DNA of 58,522 nucleotides from Mycolicibacterium brisbanense (GTDB lineage: Bacteria > Actinomycetota > Actinomycetes > Mycobacteriales > Mycobacteriaceae), in the NCBI RefSeq assembly GCF_001570425.1, contig NZ_BCSX01000029.1, positions 1-58,522 of the forward strand. The letters run 5' to 3'. The notes under the pieces were generated by a model that was given only the letters and a program-made list of their open reading frames with translations, searched no databases and was not told where the DNA came from. Below are positions 26,369 to 34,884 of this stretch, in pieces. Made by a program: the position numbers and the translations under genes. Position 1 is the first letter of the stretch, and the number at the start of each line of letters is the position of its first letter.

Positions 26369-27454
26369 TCAGCGGTCCTGCGGGTTGCGTCGTCCGACGA
26401 TGAGCGGATCGGTCGCGGTGAACGGGAATTCGGGCAGATCCTCGATGTGCGTGTCGAACACCGCGGCCAACACTGCGCGTGAATACGCACTGGCCGAGGT
26501 GCGGTAGCCGATGTCGGCCGGGGTGGGCTGGTCGAAGAAGATCAGGAAGTGCAGACCACTGCCTGAATTGCTCCCCGCGTCCGCAGGTGAGTCGAAGACC
26601 TCGATGTGGTGCGGGTACGCCCGCGGGACGAAGTACACATCGCCGCGCTGCAGCAGCCAGGTATCGAGCGTCCCATCCGGATCCATCACGGTCATCCGGG
26701 CCGAACCGCTTTGCACATAACCCATTTCAGCGGTCACGGGATGCCAGTGCGGTTCGCGCATGCCGTCTTCGCGCACCCGCAGCGAGTACATCGACAGATC
26801 TTTCAGCGCCGGCCAGAACTGCACCCGCGCCGTGCGGGCCGAGCCGACGGCCGAGGCCACCGGTGGCGTCATCGCTTCCACGGCGAACTTGTGCGGGTCG
26901 GGGTAACCGGCAGTATCGGGGATCACCGGGTCGCCCGTCCGGCGGGCCAGTCTGCGGTCCACCGTGTCACGGCGCAGTTTCGCGAAGTCCGACGCGTCCA
27001 GATCGTAGGTATTGCCCAGCACGGCGTCGGTCATGGCCCCGAACGCCGCGCCCAGCGCGAAGTCCTCTGGCCGCTCATGGCGGAAGGTGATGATGAATTC
27101 GGCGGGCTCGGTGCCGATGTTCTCGATGTGATGCAGTGAACCTGAGTCGGCGTGGAACATTTCGCCCGCGCTGACCGTGAAGGCCGCGAATTTGTTTCCG
27201 GTGTCCAGCACCGACACCAGCGCGGTGCCCGAGACACAGTAGGTCAATTCGTTGGCGTTGGCGTGCCAGTGCGGTGTACGCATCGCTCCGGGGTTGATCA
27301 CCAGTCGCTTGATCGACATGCCTTGCAGGATCGGGAAGTTGTCGGCGGTCACGCGCCGGATCGAGCCGTAGTCGTTCTCCTCGACTATTTCTCCGTCGAG
27401 CAGCGACGTGGCATGTGCGCTCCGGGTGGTTGATCGGGTCAGGGAGATGGTCAT
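26369..27454 (-). CDS. Bicupin, oxalate decarboxylase-like
   Basis: 361-residue protein from the ATG at 27454, preceded by AAGGAGG. Two cupin domains are evident. The first has PHWHANANELTYCVSG and a second-motif H in GSLHHIEN; the other has PHWHPVTAEMGYVQSG and YPHHIEVF. These give two complete 3-His-1-Glu metal sites as in Mn-dependent oxalate decarboxylases. The first domain's cap segment and the C-terminal length are close to the family's. There is no signal peptide, so it is cytosolic. The open frame continues upstream to 27676 with a cysteine-rich stretch, but the ribosome binding site favours 27454. Oxalate or a related acid is a plausible substrate. Confidence 0.85.
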   Translation of the reverse strand: MTISLTRSTTRSAHATSLLDGEIVEENDYGSIRRVTADNFPILQGMSIKRLVINPGAMRTPHWHANANELTYCVSGTALVSVLDTGNKFAAFTVSAGEMFHADSGSLHHIENIGTEPAEFIITFRHERPEDFALGAAFGAMTDAVLGNTYDLDASDFAKLRRDTVDRRLARRTGDPVIPDTAGYPDPHKFAVEAMTPPVASAVGSARTARVQFWPALKDLSMYSLRVREDGMREPHWHPVTAEMGYVQSGSARMTVMDPDGTLDTWLLQRGDVYFVPRAYPHHIEVFDSPADAGSNSGSGLHFLIFFDQPTPADIGYRTSASAYSRAVLAAVFDTHIEDLPEFPFTATDPLIVGRRNPQDR

Positions 27455-27770
27455 CTCGCGCCTCCTTCGTGCTCCGGTGTTCTGCCTAGAACCTTGGTCC
27501 ACCGAGGGCGCGGTGTCGTCACCGCTAACCGGATAGCTGCACCCCTGCCAGCAGGCATTGACAGCTCCACCCCGGCAGGTCGGAGAGGCACTGTTGGCAG
27601 CAGTCCGAGCCGAGCACCATGCATAGCGCCTGCAGCGCTCCAGGTTTCCGGCGTGGCCCTCGGTGGATTCACTCAAATAGCACCGTCACCAGCTCTCCGC
27701 TGGCCAAAGATGGCAAGCTGACCCTCGTCGCACTAGTTCGATATAGGTCTCATCGGATCCGGAGGTTCTC
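27455..27770. other. Intergenic region upstream of the ars operon and bicupin
   Basis: 316 bp between the divergent bicupin and arsI genes. It contains the inverted repeat AGCGC/GCGCT (27625-27639) and, near the arsI end, GTTCGATATAGG (27736-27747), which resembles the TTCGATAGG of the ArsR operator at 28264. GGATCCGGAGG provides the ribosome binding site of arsI. No gene or known riboswitch could be supported. Confidence 0.45.
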
Positions 27771-28241
27771 ATGTCCCGCGTTCAGCTGGCTCTCAACGTC
27801 GATGATCTTGATGAGGCAATCACGTTCTACAGCAAGCTCTTTGGCGTCGGGCCGGCGAAAGTGAAGCCGGGCTACGCCAACTTCGCAGTGACCGAGCCAC
27901 CGATGAAGCTGGTCCTGCTGGAAAACCCCGGCCAGGGCGGCACCATCAACCACCTCGGGGTCGAGGTCGCCACCAGCGAGCAGGTCCACGCTCACATCGC
28001 CAGGTTGACCGCCGAGGGATTGTTCACCGACGAGGAGATCGGCACCACGTGCTGCTTCGCCACACAGGACAAGGTCTGGGTAACCGGCCCCGCCGGTGAG
28101 AAGTGGGAGGTTTACACGGTGCTGGCAGACTCCGACACCTTCGGCACCAGCCCCGAGTTCCGCGACGCGGTCGATGCCGGCCAGGGTGACCCAGGCCCGG
28201 GTGACGCATGCTGCGGCGGTGCCACAGCCGCGCCGGCCTAG
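27771..28241 (+). CDS. arsI: ArsI/CadI-type dioxygenase of the VOC family
   Basis: 156-residue VOC protein, first gene of the arsenic operon. The N-terminal SRVQLALNVDDLDEAITFYSKLFG and the paired cysteines Cys94-Cys95 in TTCCFATQDKVWV match ArsI, the C-As lyase that demethylates trivalent organoarsenicals. His61 and a downstream Glu in the GEKWEVY segment would complete the Fe(II) site. M. tuberculosis CadI (Rv2641), induced by cadmium, is the closest named relative I recall. An additional CC near the C-terminus may bind metal. It is followed by arsR, acr3 and arsC. GGAGG lies 7 bp before the ATG. Confidence 0.88.
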   Translation: MSRVQLALNVDDLDEAITFYSKLFGVGPAKVKPGYANFAVTEPPMKLVLLENPGQGGTINHLGVEVATSEQVHAHIARLTAEGLFTDEEIGTTCCFATQDKVWVTGPAGEKWEVYTVLADSDTFGTSPEFRDAVDAGQGDPGPGDACCGGATAAPA

Positions 28242-28264
28242 CCACCGCTCACTTGACCACGACT

Positions 28265-28287
28265 TCGATAGGCATCAATATCGATGC
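28265..28287. promoter_or_regulatory. Likely ArsR operator
   Basis: TCGATA (28265-28270) and TATCGA (28279-28284) form a 6-bp inverted repeat, with a second one, GCATC/GATGC (28272-28276 and 28283-28287), overlapping it. The site touches the arsR start codon at 28288, typical of autoregulation by a SmtB/ArsR repressor. Confidence 0.6.
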
Positions 28288-28650
28288 ATGTCGAAACCAC
28301 CGTCATCTGACGACGCGTGCTGTCCACCGGGGGCCCTGCTTCGTGCACCCCTCTCGGCCGCGCAGGCCACGGACATGGCGACCAAGCTCAAGGCTCTCGC
28401 CGATCCCGTGCGCTTGCAGTTGTTCTCCTCGATCGCCAGCCACGTCGGCGGTGAGGCGTGTGTCTGCGATATCTCGGCAGGAGTGGAGGTCTCGCAACCC
28501 ACCATCAGCCATCACCTCAGGGTGCTGCGCGATGCCGGGTTGCTGACCTCCGAGCGTCGCGCGTCGTGGGTCTATTACGCGGTGGTGCCCGATGCGCTGG
28601 ACAGTCTGGCGGTGCTCCTGGGCGCCTCGTCGGCGCACCTGCCGGCATGA
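28288..28650 (+). CDS. arsR: ArsR arsenic-responsive repressor
   Basis: 120-residue winged-helix repressor from the ATG at 28288. The DNA-binding helix region reads VSQPTISHHLRVLRDAGLLTSERRASWVYY. Candidate As(III) ligands are Cys11-Cys12 at the N-terminus plus Cys58 and Cys60 in GEACVCDIS. This is like the three-cysteine site of Corynebacterium glutamicum ArsR, where an N-terminal CC pairs with a cysteine near the recognition helix, rather than the CVC-only E. coli plasmid type. The start codon overlaps the operator, and the stop overlaps the acr3 start (ATGA). Confidence 0.92.
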   Translation: MSKPPSSDDACCPPGALLRAPLSAAQATDMATKLKALADPVRLQLFSSIASHVGGEACVCDISAGVEVSQPTISHHLRVLRDAGLLTSERRASWVYYAVVPDALDSLAVLLGASSAHLPA

Positions 28651-29726
28651 CCGACACCGTGCCGGCCGCCACACCGGTGGTCGGCAAGCTCTCCACCCTG
28701 GATCGGTTCCTGCCGGTCTGGGTCGGTGCGGCAATGGCGGCCGGGTTACTGCTTGGCCGGTGGGTTCCCGGGCTGAATCATGCGCTGGAAAAGGTTCAGG
28801 TCGACGGCATTTCGCTGCCCATCGCGTTGGGTCTGTTGATCATGATGTATCCGGTTCTGGCAAAAGTACGCTATGACCGGCTCGACAGCGTCACCGGTGA
28901 CCGCAAGCTCATGCTGTCCTCCCTCCTGCTGAACTGGCTCGTCGGCCCTGCGTTGATGTTCGTGCTCGCCTGGCTCCTGCTGCCCGACCTGCCCGACTAC
29001 CGCACCGGGCTGATCATCGTCGGGCTTGCGCGCTGCATCGCGATGGTCATCATCTGGAACGACCTGGCCTGCGGGGACCGCGAGGCCGCCGCGGTCCTGG
29101 TGGCGCTCAACTCGATCTTCCAGGTGATCATGTTCGCGGTACTCGGCTGGTTCTATCTGTCGGTGCTGCCCGGCTGGCTGCACTTGCCGCAGACCAACAT
29201 CACCGCCTCACCGTGGCAGATCGCCCGATCGGTGCTCATCTTCCTCGGCATTCCGCTGCTTGCCGGTTACCTGTCCCGCCGCGTCGGCGAAAACACCAGG
29301 GGTCGGCACTGGTACGAGACGCAGTTCCTCCCCCGGATCGGACCGTGGGCACTCTACGGCCTGCTGTTCACGATCGTGATTCTCTTTGCCCTGCAAGGTG
29401 ATCAGATCACCAACCGGCCCTGGGACGTCGCCCGCATCGCCCTGCCGCTGTTGGCCTATTTCGCCATCATGTGGTCCGGGGGCAATCTACTCGGCACCGC
29501 ACTGGGCCTGGGCTACGAACGCACCACCACCCTGGCGTTCACGGCTGCCGGCAACAACTTCGAACTCGCCATCGCCGTTGCGATCGCGACCTACGGCGCC
29601 ACCTCGGGCCAAGCCCTCGCCGGGGTCGTCGGACCGCTGATCGAGGTCCCGGTGCTGGTCGCCCTGGTGTACGTCTCACTGGCGTTGTGGCGGTTCAACT
29701 CTGCGAACGGAGAAACCCATGACTGA
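28647..29726 (+). CDS. acr3: Acr3-type arsenite efflux permease
   Basis: 359-residue membrane protein with about ten hydrophobic segments, of the bile/arsenite/riboflavin transporter superfamily. The Acr3 hallmark segment LIIVGLARCIAMVIIWNDLACGDREAAA includes the conserved Cys in the fourth membrane helix, and GNNFELAIAVAIATYG is the second conserved re-entrant-like motif. It exports As(III) as arsenite using the proton motive force. Its start overlaps the arsR stop by 4 bp and its end overlaps arsC by 8 bp, so the operon is tightly coupled. Confidence 0.94.
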   Translation: MTDTVPAATPVVGKLSTLDRFLPVWVGAAMAAGLLLGRWVPGLNHALEKVQVDGISLPIALGLLIMMYPVLAKVRYDRLDSVTGDRKLMLSSLLLNWLVGPALMFVLAWLLLPDLPDYRTGLIIVGLARCIAMVIIWNDLACGDREAAAVLVALNSIFQVIMFAVLGWFYLSVLPGWLHLPQTNITASPWQIARSVLIFLGIPLLAGYLSRRVGENTRGRHWYETQFLPRIGPWALYGLLFTIVILFALQGDQITNRPWDVARIALPLLAYFAIMWSGGNLLGTALGLGYERTTTLAFTAAGNNFELAIAVAIATYGATSGQALAGVVGPLIEVPVLVALVYVSLALWRFNSANGETHD

Positions 29727-30141
29727 CGCAGCCGCACCGGCCGTACTGTTCCTCTGCACCCACAACGCCGGACGCTCTCAGATGGCACTCGGATATTTCA
29801 CCCACTACGCCGGCAACAGCGCGGTCGCGTGGTCGGGAGGCTCCGAGCCCGGTGACGAGATCAACCCCGCAGCCGTCGCCGTGATGGCCGAAGTCGGCAT
29901 CGACATCACCGGCGAATACCCGAAACCGTGGACTGATGACATGGTTCGCACGGCCGACGTCGTCATCACCATGGGATGCGGTGACACATGTCCGATCCTT
30001 CCCGGAAAGCGTTACGAGAACTGGGAACTCCCCGATCCGGCCGGTCAAGGCATCGATGCTGTGCGGCCGATCCGTGACCAGATCGACCAACGCGTCCGCC
30101 AACTCTTGATCGAGCTGGGCGTGCGCGTCGCGAGCCGATAG
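29719..30141 (+). CDS. arsC: Arsenate reductase, low-molecular-weight phosphatase type
   Basis: 140-residue enzyme that reduces arsenate to arsenite for export by Acr3. The P-loop FLCTHNAGRSQMA has the nucleophile Cys13. The conserved Asp is in the D-P pair of WELPDPAGQ. The internal TMGCGDTCP offers further cysteines, as in the thioredoxin- or mycothiol/mycoredoxin-linked actinobacterial enzymes. It is last in the operon and ends 4 bp before the convergent mgtA-like gene. Confidence 0.93.
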   Translation: MTDAAAPAVLFLCTHNAGRSQMALGYFTHYAGNSAVAWSGGSEPGDEINPAAVAVMAEVGIDITGEYPKPWTDDMVRTADVVITMGCGDTCPILPGKRYENWELPDPAGQGIDAVRPIRDQIDQRVRQLLIELGVRVASR

Positions 30142-30145
30142 CGGC

Positions 30146-32752
30146 TCACGCGTGGGAGAACCGGGCCGCGCGGCGGTGGACACGGTGTTGGTAGCCGCGG
30201 GTCCGATGGGGCTGACCGAACACACGCATGGGCTCGGAGTAGAACACCTTCTTCGCCAACTCGACGAGGACGAGGTAGGTGACGACGAATGCGCCGAGCG
30301 CGCCGAAGAACTGCCACGGCAACGGGGTGAACCCGAGCGTCGCCGAGATCGGTGACACCGTCAGCACCACGCCGATCGCTACGACGGCAAGGCTCGTGCC
30401 GGTCAGCAATCCGCTAGGCCGACTCCGGAAGAAGGGCACCTTACGGGTGCGGATGGCGAAGATGATCAGTGTTTGCGTGGCAAGCGATTCCACGAACCAG
30501 CCCGTGCGGAATTCGACGGCTCCGGCGTGCAGAACGCCGAGCATGAGCCCGAAGGTCATGAAGTCGAACAGCGAGCTGATCGGTCCGAAGATGAGCATGA
30601 ACCGCCGGATGAAGGCGACGTTCCAATGCGACGGTGCGTGCAGCTGTTCGGTGTCGACCCGATCGGTCGGAATCGCCAACTGCGAACTGTCGTAGAGCAA
30701 GTTGTTGAGCAGGATCTGACTCGGCAGCATCGGCAGAAACGGCAGCAACGCCGATGCCGCCGCAGCGGAGAACATGTTGCCGAAGTTGCTCGACGTCCCC
30801 ATGAGGACGTACTTGATAGTGTTGGCGAAGATCCTGCGACCCTCGGCGACGCCGGTGGCCAGCACACCGAGGTCTTTTTCGAGCAGCACGACATCAGCCG
30901 CATCCTTGGCGACGTCGGTGGCAGTGTCCACGGAGATGCCGACGTCGGCGGCATGCAATGCCAGGGCGTCGTTGACCCCGTCACCGAGGAATCCGATCGA
31001 ACGGCCCGTATGCCGCGCCGCAGTGACCAACCGCGCCTTCTGTTCTGGCGAGATGCGCGCAAAGATGGTGTGGTCAGCGGCGGCCCGGGCGAAGCTGTCA
31101 TCGTCGAGCCCGTCGAGCTGGCTACCGGTGATCGTTCCCTTCGACGCCAGTCCCAGTTCGCCACACACCTTTTCGGCCACCTGGGCGTTGTCACCCGTCG
31201 CGATCTTGAGCTCGATCCCCAGAGCGGCCAGTTCTGTCAGCGAGTGCCGGGCCGCAGCCTTCGGCTCGTCGGCGAACACCAGGAAGCCTGCCAGCATCAA
31301 CTCGGCTTCGTCGGCGGCTGTGATGGCAGACAGGTTGGGTGCAGGCTTGACTGCCACCGCCACCACCCGCCGGCCTGCGGCGAACAAATCGTCCAGTGTT
31401 CCCTGCGCGGCTGGGTCGGTCATCGAGCACCGCGCCAGTATCTGCTCGGGAGCGCCCTTCACGACAAGGATTCGTTTACCGTTGTCATCGATCAGGGCTG
31501 ACGTCGAGCGCCGCAGGTGATCGAACGGCAGCAACGCGACACGGCGCGCCGCAGCGACGGCGGCCAGTGCGTTCGGCGCGTCGCACAGGGCGGCATCGAG
31601 CGGGTTGGCGCTGACGCCGCCGGCCTGCAGGTCCACGTCGGACGCGAAGAGACCCAAGCGAAGGACCGAATCACTATGGGTACCTGCGGGGTTGACGGTG
31701 TCGACGAGGCTGATTCGCCCTTCGGTCAAGGTCCCCGTCTTATCGGTGATCAAGATGTCGATGTCGCCGAGATCTTCGATGCACACCAGGCGCTTGACCA
31801 ACACTTTTGCTTTGGCCAGTTGCCGCGATCCCGTGGCCAGGCTGGCACTGACCACGGCGGGCAACAGTTGCGGGGTGATGCCCACGGCGATCGCCAGCGA
31901 GAACAGCACCGAATCGATGACCGGTTTGCGCAGCAGCAGATTGCTGACCAGGATCAGCAGCGTCAGCGCAATCGCCACCTGCAGCAGCAGATACGAGAAG
32001 CGGCGCAACCCGACCTGAAAATCGGTCTCGGGCTGTCGCTCTCCCAACCCTGCTGCGATACGGCCGAATTCAGCGTTCTTCCCGGTGGCGTAGACGACGC
32101 CGAGCCCCTCCCCGGCATTGACGATGGTGCCCATGAAGGCCAGATCCGCGCAGTCGGCGAGATCAGCGTCGGCGACGGGATTCGGAGATTTCTCCGACCC
32201 CATCGACTCACCGGTCAGGATGCTCTCGTTGCACTCCAGTCCGGCGGTCTCGATCAGCCGCACATCGGCAGGCACAGCCTCCCCCAGCGTCAAGCGGATG
32301 ACGTCACCCGGCACCAGCGTGGCGACGTCGACGGAGACGAACTGATCGTCGCGCCGCACCACTGCACTGTGCCGCATACGCGAGTGCAGGGCCGCGGCAG
32401 CCTGCTCGGCGCGGTACTCGTTGAAGAACCCCAGGCCGATGCTCGCAGTGAGGATGATGCCGATGATGGTGGCTTGCATGCTGTCGCCGAGGAAGTACGA
32501 CACGATCGCGGTCGCGGCAAGCAGGATCAGCACCGCATTGCGCAACTGACGTCCCAGTACCGCAAGCGCTTTGACCTGATGGGTGCGTACTGCATTGGGG
32601 CCCAGCCGCGCCAGTCGCGTCGACGCCTCGGCGCTCGACAGTCCCGCTGTCGAACTGTTCAGGGCTGCCAGCACCTCGGCGACGGACGCCGCTGCCGCCT
32701 GTCTCGCGGTGAGCACATCAAGCGCTGGTTCTTCGGTGACCGCTGGTGTCAT
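30146..32752 (-). CDS. mgtA: Magnesium-translocating P-type ATPase, MgtA-like
   Basis: 868-residue P3B-type ATPase that would import Mg2+ at the cytoplasmic membrane. Visible motifs are TGES in the actuator domain (NESILTGESMGSEKS), the phosphorylation site DKTGTLTEG and the hinge GDGVNDALALHAADVGISVD. The MgtA-typical C-terminal membrane block follows: MGTSSNFGNMFS, SSLFDFMTFGLML and FRTGWFVESLATQTLIIFAIRTRKVPF. The chosen start at 32752 gives the normal length; the open frame extends upstream across the DosR-type sites. It is divergent from the hydrogenase operon and shares a promoter region with two DosR-type boxes, so hypoxic induction is likely. No mgt leader RNA was recognised. Confidence 0.93.
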   Translation of the reverse strand: MTPAVTEEPALDVLTARQAAAASVAEVLAALNSSTAGLSSAEASTRLARLGPNAVRTHQVKALAVLGRQLRNAVLILLAATAIVSYFLGDSMQATIIGIILTASIGLGFFNEYRAEQAAAALHSRMRHSAVVRRDDQFVSVDVATLVPGDVIRLTLGEAVPADVRLIETAGLECNESILTGESMGSEKSPNPVADADLADCADLAFMGTIVNAGEGLGVVYATGKNAEFGRIAAGLGERQPETDFQVGLRRFSYLLLQVAIALTLLILVSNLLLRKPVIDSVLFSLAIAVGITPQLLPAVVSASLATGSRQLAKAKVLVKRLVCIEDLGDIDILITDKTGTLTEGRISLVDTVNPAGTHSDSVLRLGLFASDVDLQAGGVSANPLDAALCDAPNALAAVAAARRVALLPFDHLRRSTSALIDDNGKRILVVKGAPEQILARCSMTDPAAQGTLDDLFAAGRRVVAVAVKPAPNLSAITAADEAELMLAGFLVFADEPKAAARHSLTELAALGIELKIATGDNAQVAEKVCGELGLASKGTITGSQLDGLDDDSFARAAADHTIFARISPEQKARLVTAARHTGRSIGFLGDGVNDALALHAADVGISVDTATDVAKDAADVVLLEKDLGVLATGVAEGRRIFANTIKYVLMGTSSNFGNMFSAAAASALLPFLPMLPSQILLNNLLYDSSQLAIPTDRVDTEQLHAPSHWNVAFIRRFMLIFGPISSLFDFMTFGLMLGVLHAGAVEFRTGWFVESLATQTLIIFAIRTRKVPFFRSRPSGLLTGTSLAVVAIGVVLTVSPISATLGFTPLPWQFFGALGAFVVTYLVLVELAKKVFYSEPMRVFGQPHRTRGYQHRVHRRAARFSHA

Positions 32753-32843
32753 CGCGATTGCAGCCCTGTCCCGCGACCGCAACCAGCTCTGGGCCGATCC
32801 ATGTCCATGGCCATAGTCTCGACCGCTCGTCGGGCGGCCTATA

Positions 32844-32896
32844 GGGCACAAAGACCCCATCGCGGCGCTCCCCCGGCCGCGAGGACCTTTGACCCC
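32844..32896. promoter_or_regulatory. Two DosR-type boxes, mgtA/hyh divergent promoter
   Basis: Minus-strand GGGGTCTTTGTGCCC (32844-32858) and plus-strand AGGACCTTTGACCCC (32882-32896) match the mycobacterial DosR box pattern (about GGGACTTTNGNCCC). They lie 92 bp from mgtA and 59 bp from hyhB respectively. Confidence 0.7.
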
Positions 32897-32954
32897 CATC
32901 CAGAGGGCAGATGGACGGTGCATGTTGCCGCATCGCGGAGGACGATCGGAGTCC

Positions 32955-34052
32955 ATGAGCAGTGCGGTGATCGACTCCGCGGGGATACATCAGCTGATTT
33001 GCGCGCTGGTCGATCGCGGCTATCGGGTGGTCGGGCCCACTCGGTCGGACGACGCGATCGTGCTTGCCGAACTGTCGTCGGCCGACGATCTGCCCAGCGG
33101 CTGGGGTGTCGATGTGGGGCCTGGGCACTATCGGCTGCGCCGACGCGACGACGACGCGCTGTTCGGCCATTCCGCCGGTCCGCAATCGTGGAAACAGTTC
33201 CTCCACCCGCCACGGCAGCGGCTGTGGTCATCGGACGAGTCGCCGCCCGAACAACCAACGCCGTACGCGTTTGTCGGTGTGCGGGCGTGCGATCTGGCGG
33301 CGATCGCGAAGCTGAACGATGTGCTCGGCGAGAACACCCACCCCGATCAGGGTTTCGTTGGGCGGCACCGGCGTAGCTTCGTGGTGGCGGTCAATTGCAC
33401 GGAACCCGGGGCGTTGTGTTTCTGCGTATCGATGGGCACCGGGCCGCAGGTGGGGCCGGGCTATGACCTGGCGCTCACCGAGTTGTCCGACGGAGGCACA
33501 CTGCTTTACGTCGTCGACATCGGCACCGACGAGGGCGCCGAGGTGCTGGCCGCGCTGGATCACCGCGCTGCCCAACAGTCGGAAATCGATTCAGCCAGAC
33601 ACCAAGTCGCCCAGGCAGAACACCATATGGGTCGGCACATGCCCGGTGGCGACCTGCGGGAACTGCTGATCCGCTCCCGCGAGTCACCACGCTGGGACGA
33701 GGTCGCGAGCCGGTGTCTGACGTGCGGCAACTGCACGATGGTATGTCCGACGTGTTTTTGTACAAGCGTCGAGGACGTCACCGACCTGACCGGCGAACAC
33801 GCCGAACGGTGGACGCACTGGTCCTCGTGCTTCGAGCCCGACTTCACGTTCATCCACGAGGGCAACGTCCGGCAGTCCACACCGTCGCGATACCGGCACT
33901 GGATCACCCACAAGCTCGGAACCTGGCACGATCAGTTCGGCAGCACCGGATGCGTGGGCTGCGGGCGCTGTATCGCCTGGTGCCCCACCGGAATTGACAT
34001 CACCGAGGAGATGAACGTCCTCGCCGGTCTCGATGAGCAGCGCGATGATTGA
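32955..34052 (+). CDS. hyhB: NiFe hydrogenase group 3b, iron-sulfur beta subunit
   Basis: 365-residue electron-transfer subunit of a cytoplasmic bidirectional hydrogenase. Two ferredoxin-type [4Fe-4S] motifs are in the C-terminal half: CLTCGNCTMVCPTCFC and CVGCGRCIAWCP. The N-terminal part has the HydB-like GVRACDLAAI segment with conserved cysteines in CTEPGALCFC. It starts at the ATG 32955 (GGAG 3 bp upstream) after the DosR boxes, and overlaps hyhG by 20 bp. In M. smegmatis the homologous Hyh enzyme is hypoxia-induced and recycles reductant as H2. Confidence 0.94.
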   Translation: MSSAVIDSAGIHQLICALVDRGYRVVGPTRSDDAIVLAELSSADDLPSGWGVDVGPGHYRLRRRDDDALFGHSAGPQSWKQFLHPPRQRLWSSDESPPEQPTPYAFVGVRACDLAAIAKLNDVLGENTHPDQGFVGRHRRSFVVAVNCTEPGALCFCVSMGTGPQVGPGYDLALTELSDGGTLLYVVDIGTDEGAEVLAALDHRAAQQSEIDSARHQVAQAEHHMGRHMPGGDLRELLIRSRESPRWDEVASRCLTCGNCTMVCPTCFCTSVEDVTDLTGEHAERWTHWSSCFEPDFTFIHEGNVRQSTPSRYRHWITHKLGTWHDQFGSTGCVGCGRCIAWCPTGIDITEEMNVLAGLDEQRDD

Positions 34053-34884
34053 CGCATCGACATCGGCCATGGCTCCCGTGCCCTACCGGGTGCACCGCGT
34101 CGTCAACGAAAACCGCGACTCGTCGACGCTGCAGCTGCAACCGGTCCGCAACGCCCTGAGCGCACCGCAGCCCGGCGAGTTCATGATGATGTACGCGTTC
34201 GGGATCGGCGAAATCGCCATCTCCGTGAGTGCTGTCCCCACCGCGTCAGATCCCACCATCTCCCACACCGTCCGCTCGGTCGGCGCCGTCAGCCGAGCAC
34301 TGCGGGGCTCCGGCCCGGGGACGGTCATCGGCATGCGCGGCCCATTCGGCACCAGCTGGGGTCTGACCGAGGCCGTCGGCCGTGACCTGGTGATCGTCGC
34401 CGGTGGCGTGGGGCTCGCGCCGCTGCGTCCGGTTGTGCACGGAGTGCTCGCCGACCGTACCGCCTACGGGAAGGTGACCGTGATCGCGGGCGCACGCTCC
34501 CGCGACGACTTCCTGTTCGCCACTGAGATACAGCAGTGGACGCACGACGAAACCCTTGACGTGCATCTGACCGTCGACGTTCCGGTACAGGGGTGGCCGG
34601 GTGAGGTCGGCCTGGTCACCGAACCGCTGCGGCGGCTGCCGCTGCGGCCCGAGCAGACCACCGCCCTGCTGTGCGGGCCGGAACCCATGATGCGCGGGGC
34701 GGCTATCGAGCTCATCCGAAAAGGCTTGGAGGCCACGGATATCCGCGTGTCCCTGGAACGCAATATGCAGTGCGGCATCGGCTGGTGTGGGCACTGCCAG
34801 CTGGGCCCGCTGCTGCTGTGCCGGGACGGCCCCGTCGTCGGCTACGACATCGCAGAACCCCTGCTCTCGGTGAAGGAGCTGTAG
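34033..34884 (+). CDS. hyhG: NiFe hydrogenase group 3b, FAD/NAD(P)-binding gamma subunit
   Basis: 283-residue diaphorase-like subunit that exchanges electrons with NAD(P)H. A ferredoxin-reductase-type FAD domain (residues about 15-105) is followed by an NAD(P) domain with VIVAGGVGLAPLRPVVHG and LLCGPEPMMRGA. The C-terminus binds a [2Fe-2S] cluster with CGIGWCGHCQLGPLLLC. It overlaps hyhB by 20 bp; a second ATG at 34045 is possible. Its stop codon is directly followed by hyhS. Confidence 0.93.
   Translation: MSSAMIDASTSAMAPVPYRVHRVVNENRDSSTLQLQPVRNALSAPQPGEFMMMYAFGIGEIAISVSAVPTASDPTISHTVRSVGAVSRALRGSGPGTVIGMRGPFGTSWGLTEAVGRDLVIVAGGVGLAPLRPVVHGVLADRTAYGKVTVIAGARSRDDFLFATEIQQWTHDETLDVHLTVDVPVQGWPGEVGLVTEPLRRLPLRPEQTTALLCGPEPMMRGAAIELIRKGLEATDIRVSLERNMQCGIGWCGHCQLGPLLLCRDGPVVGYDIAEPLLSVKEL

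Noticed and set aside
27455..27676. Cysteine-rich N-terminal extension of the bicupin, or a riboswitch in the same region
   Set aside because: A strong AAGGAGG before the ATG at 27454 sets the start. I compared the minus-strand RNA with SAM-IV, SAH and cobalamin patterns from memory; only short accidental matches were seen.
31517..33376. A 619-codon plus-strand frame across mgtA and the hyh promoter
   Set aside because: Antisense to mgtA and crosses the regulatory region; Arg/Gln-rich low-complexity translation without any motif.
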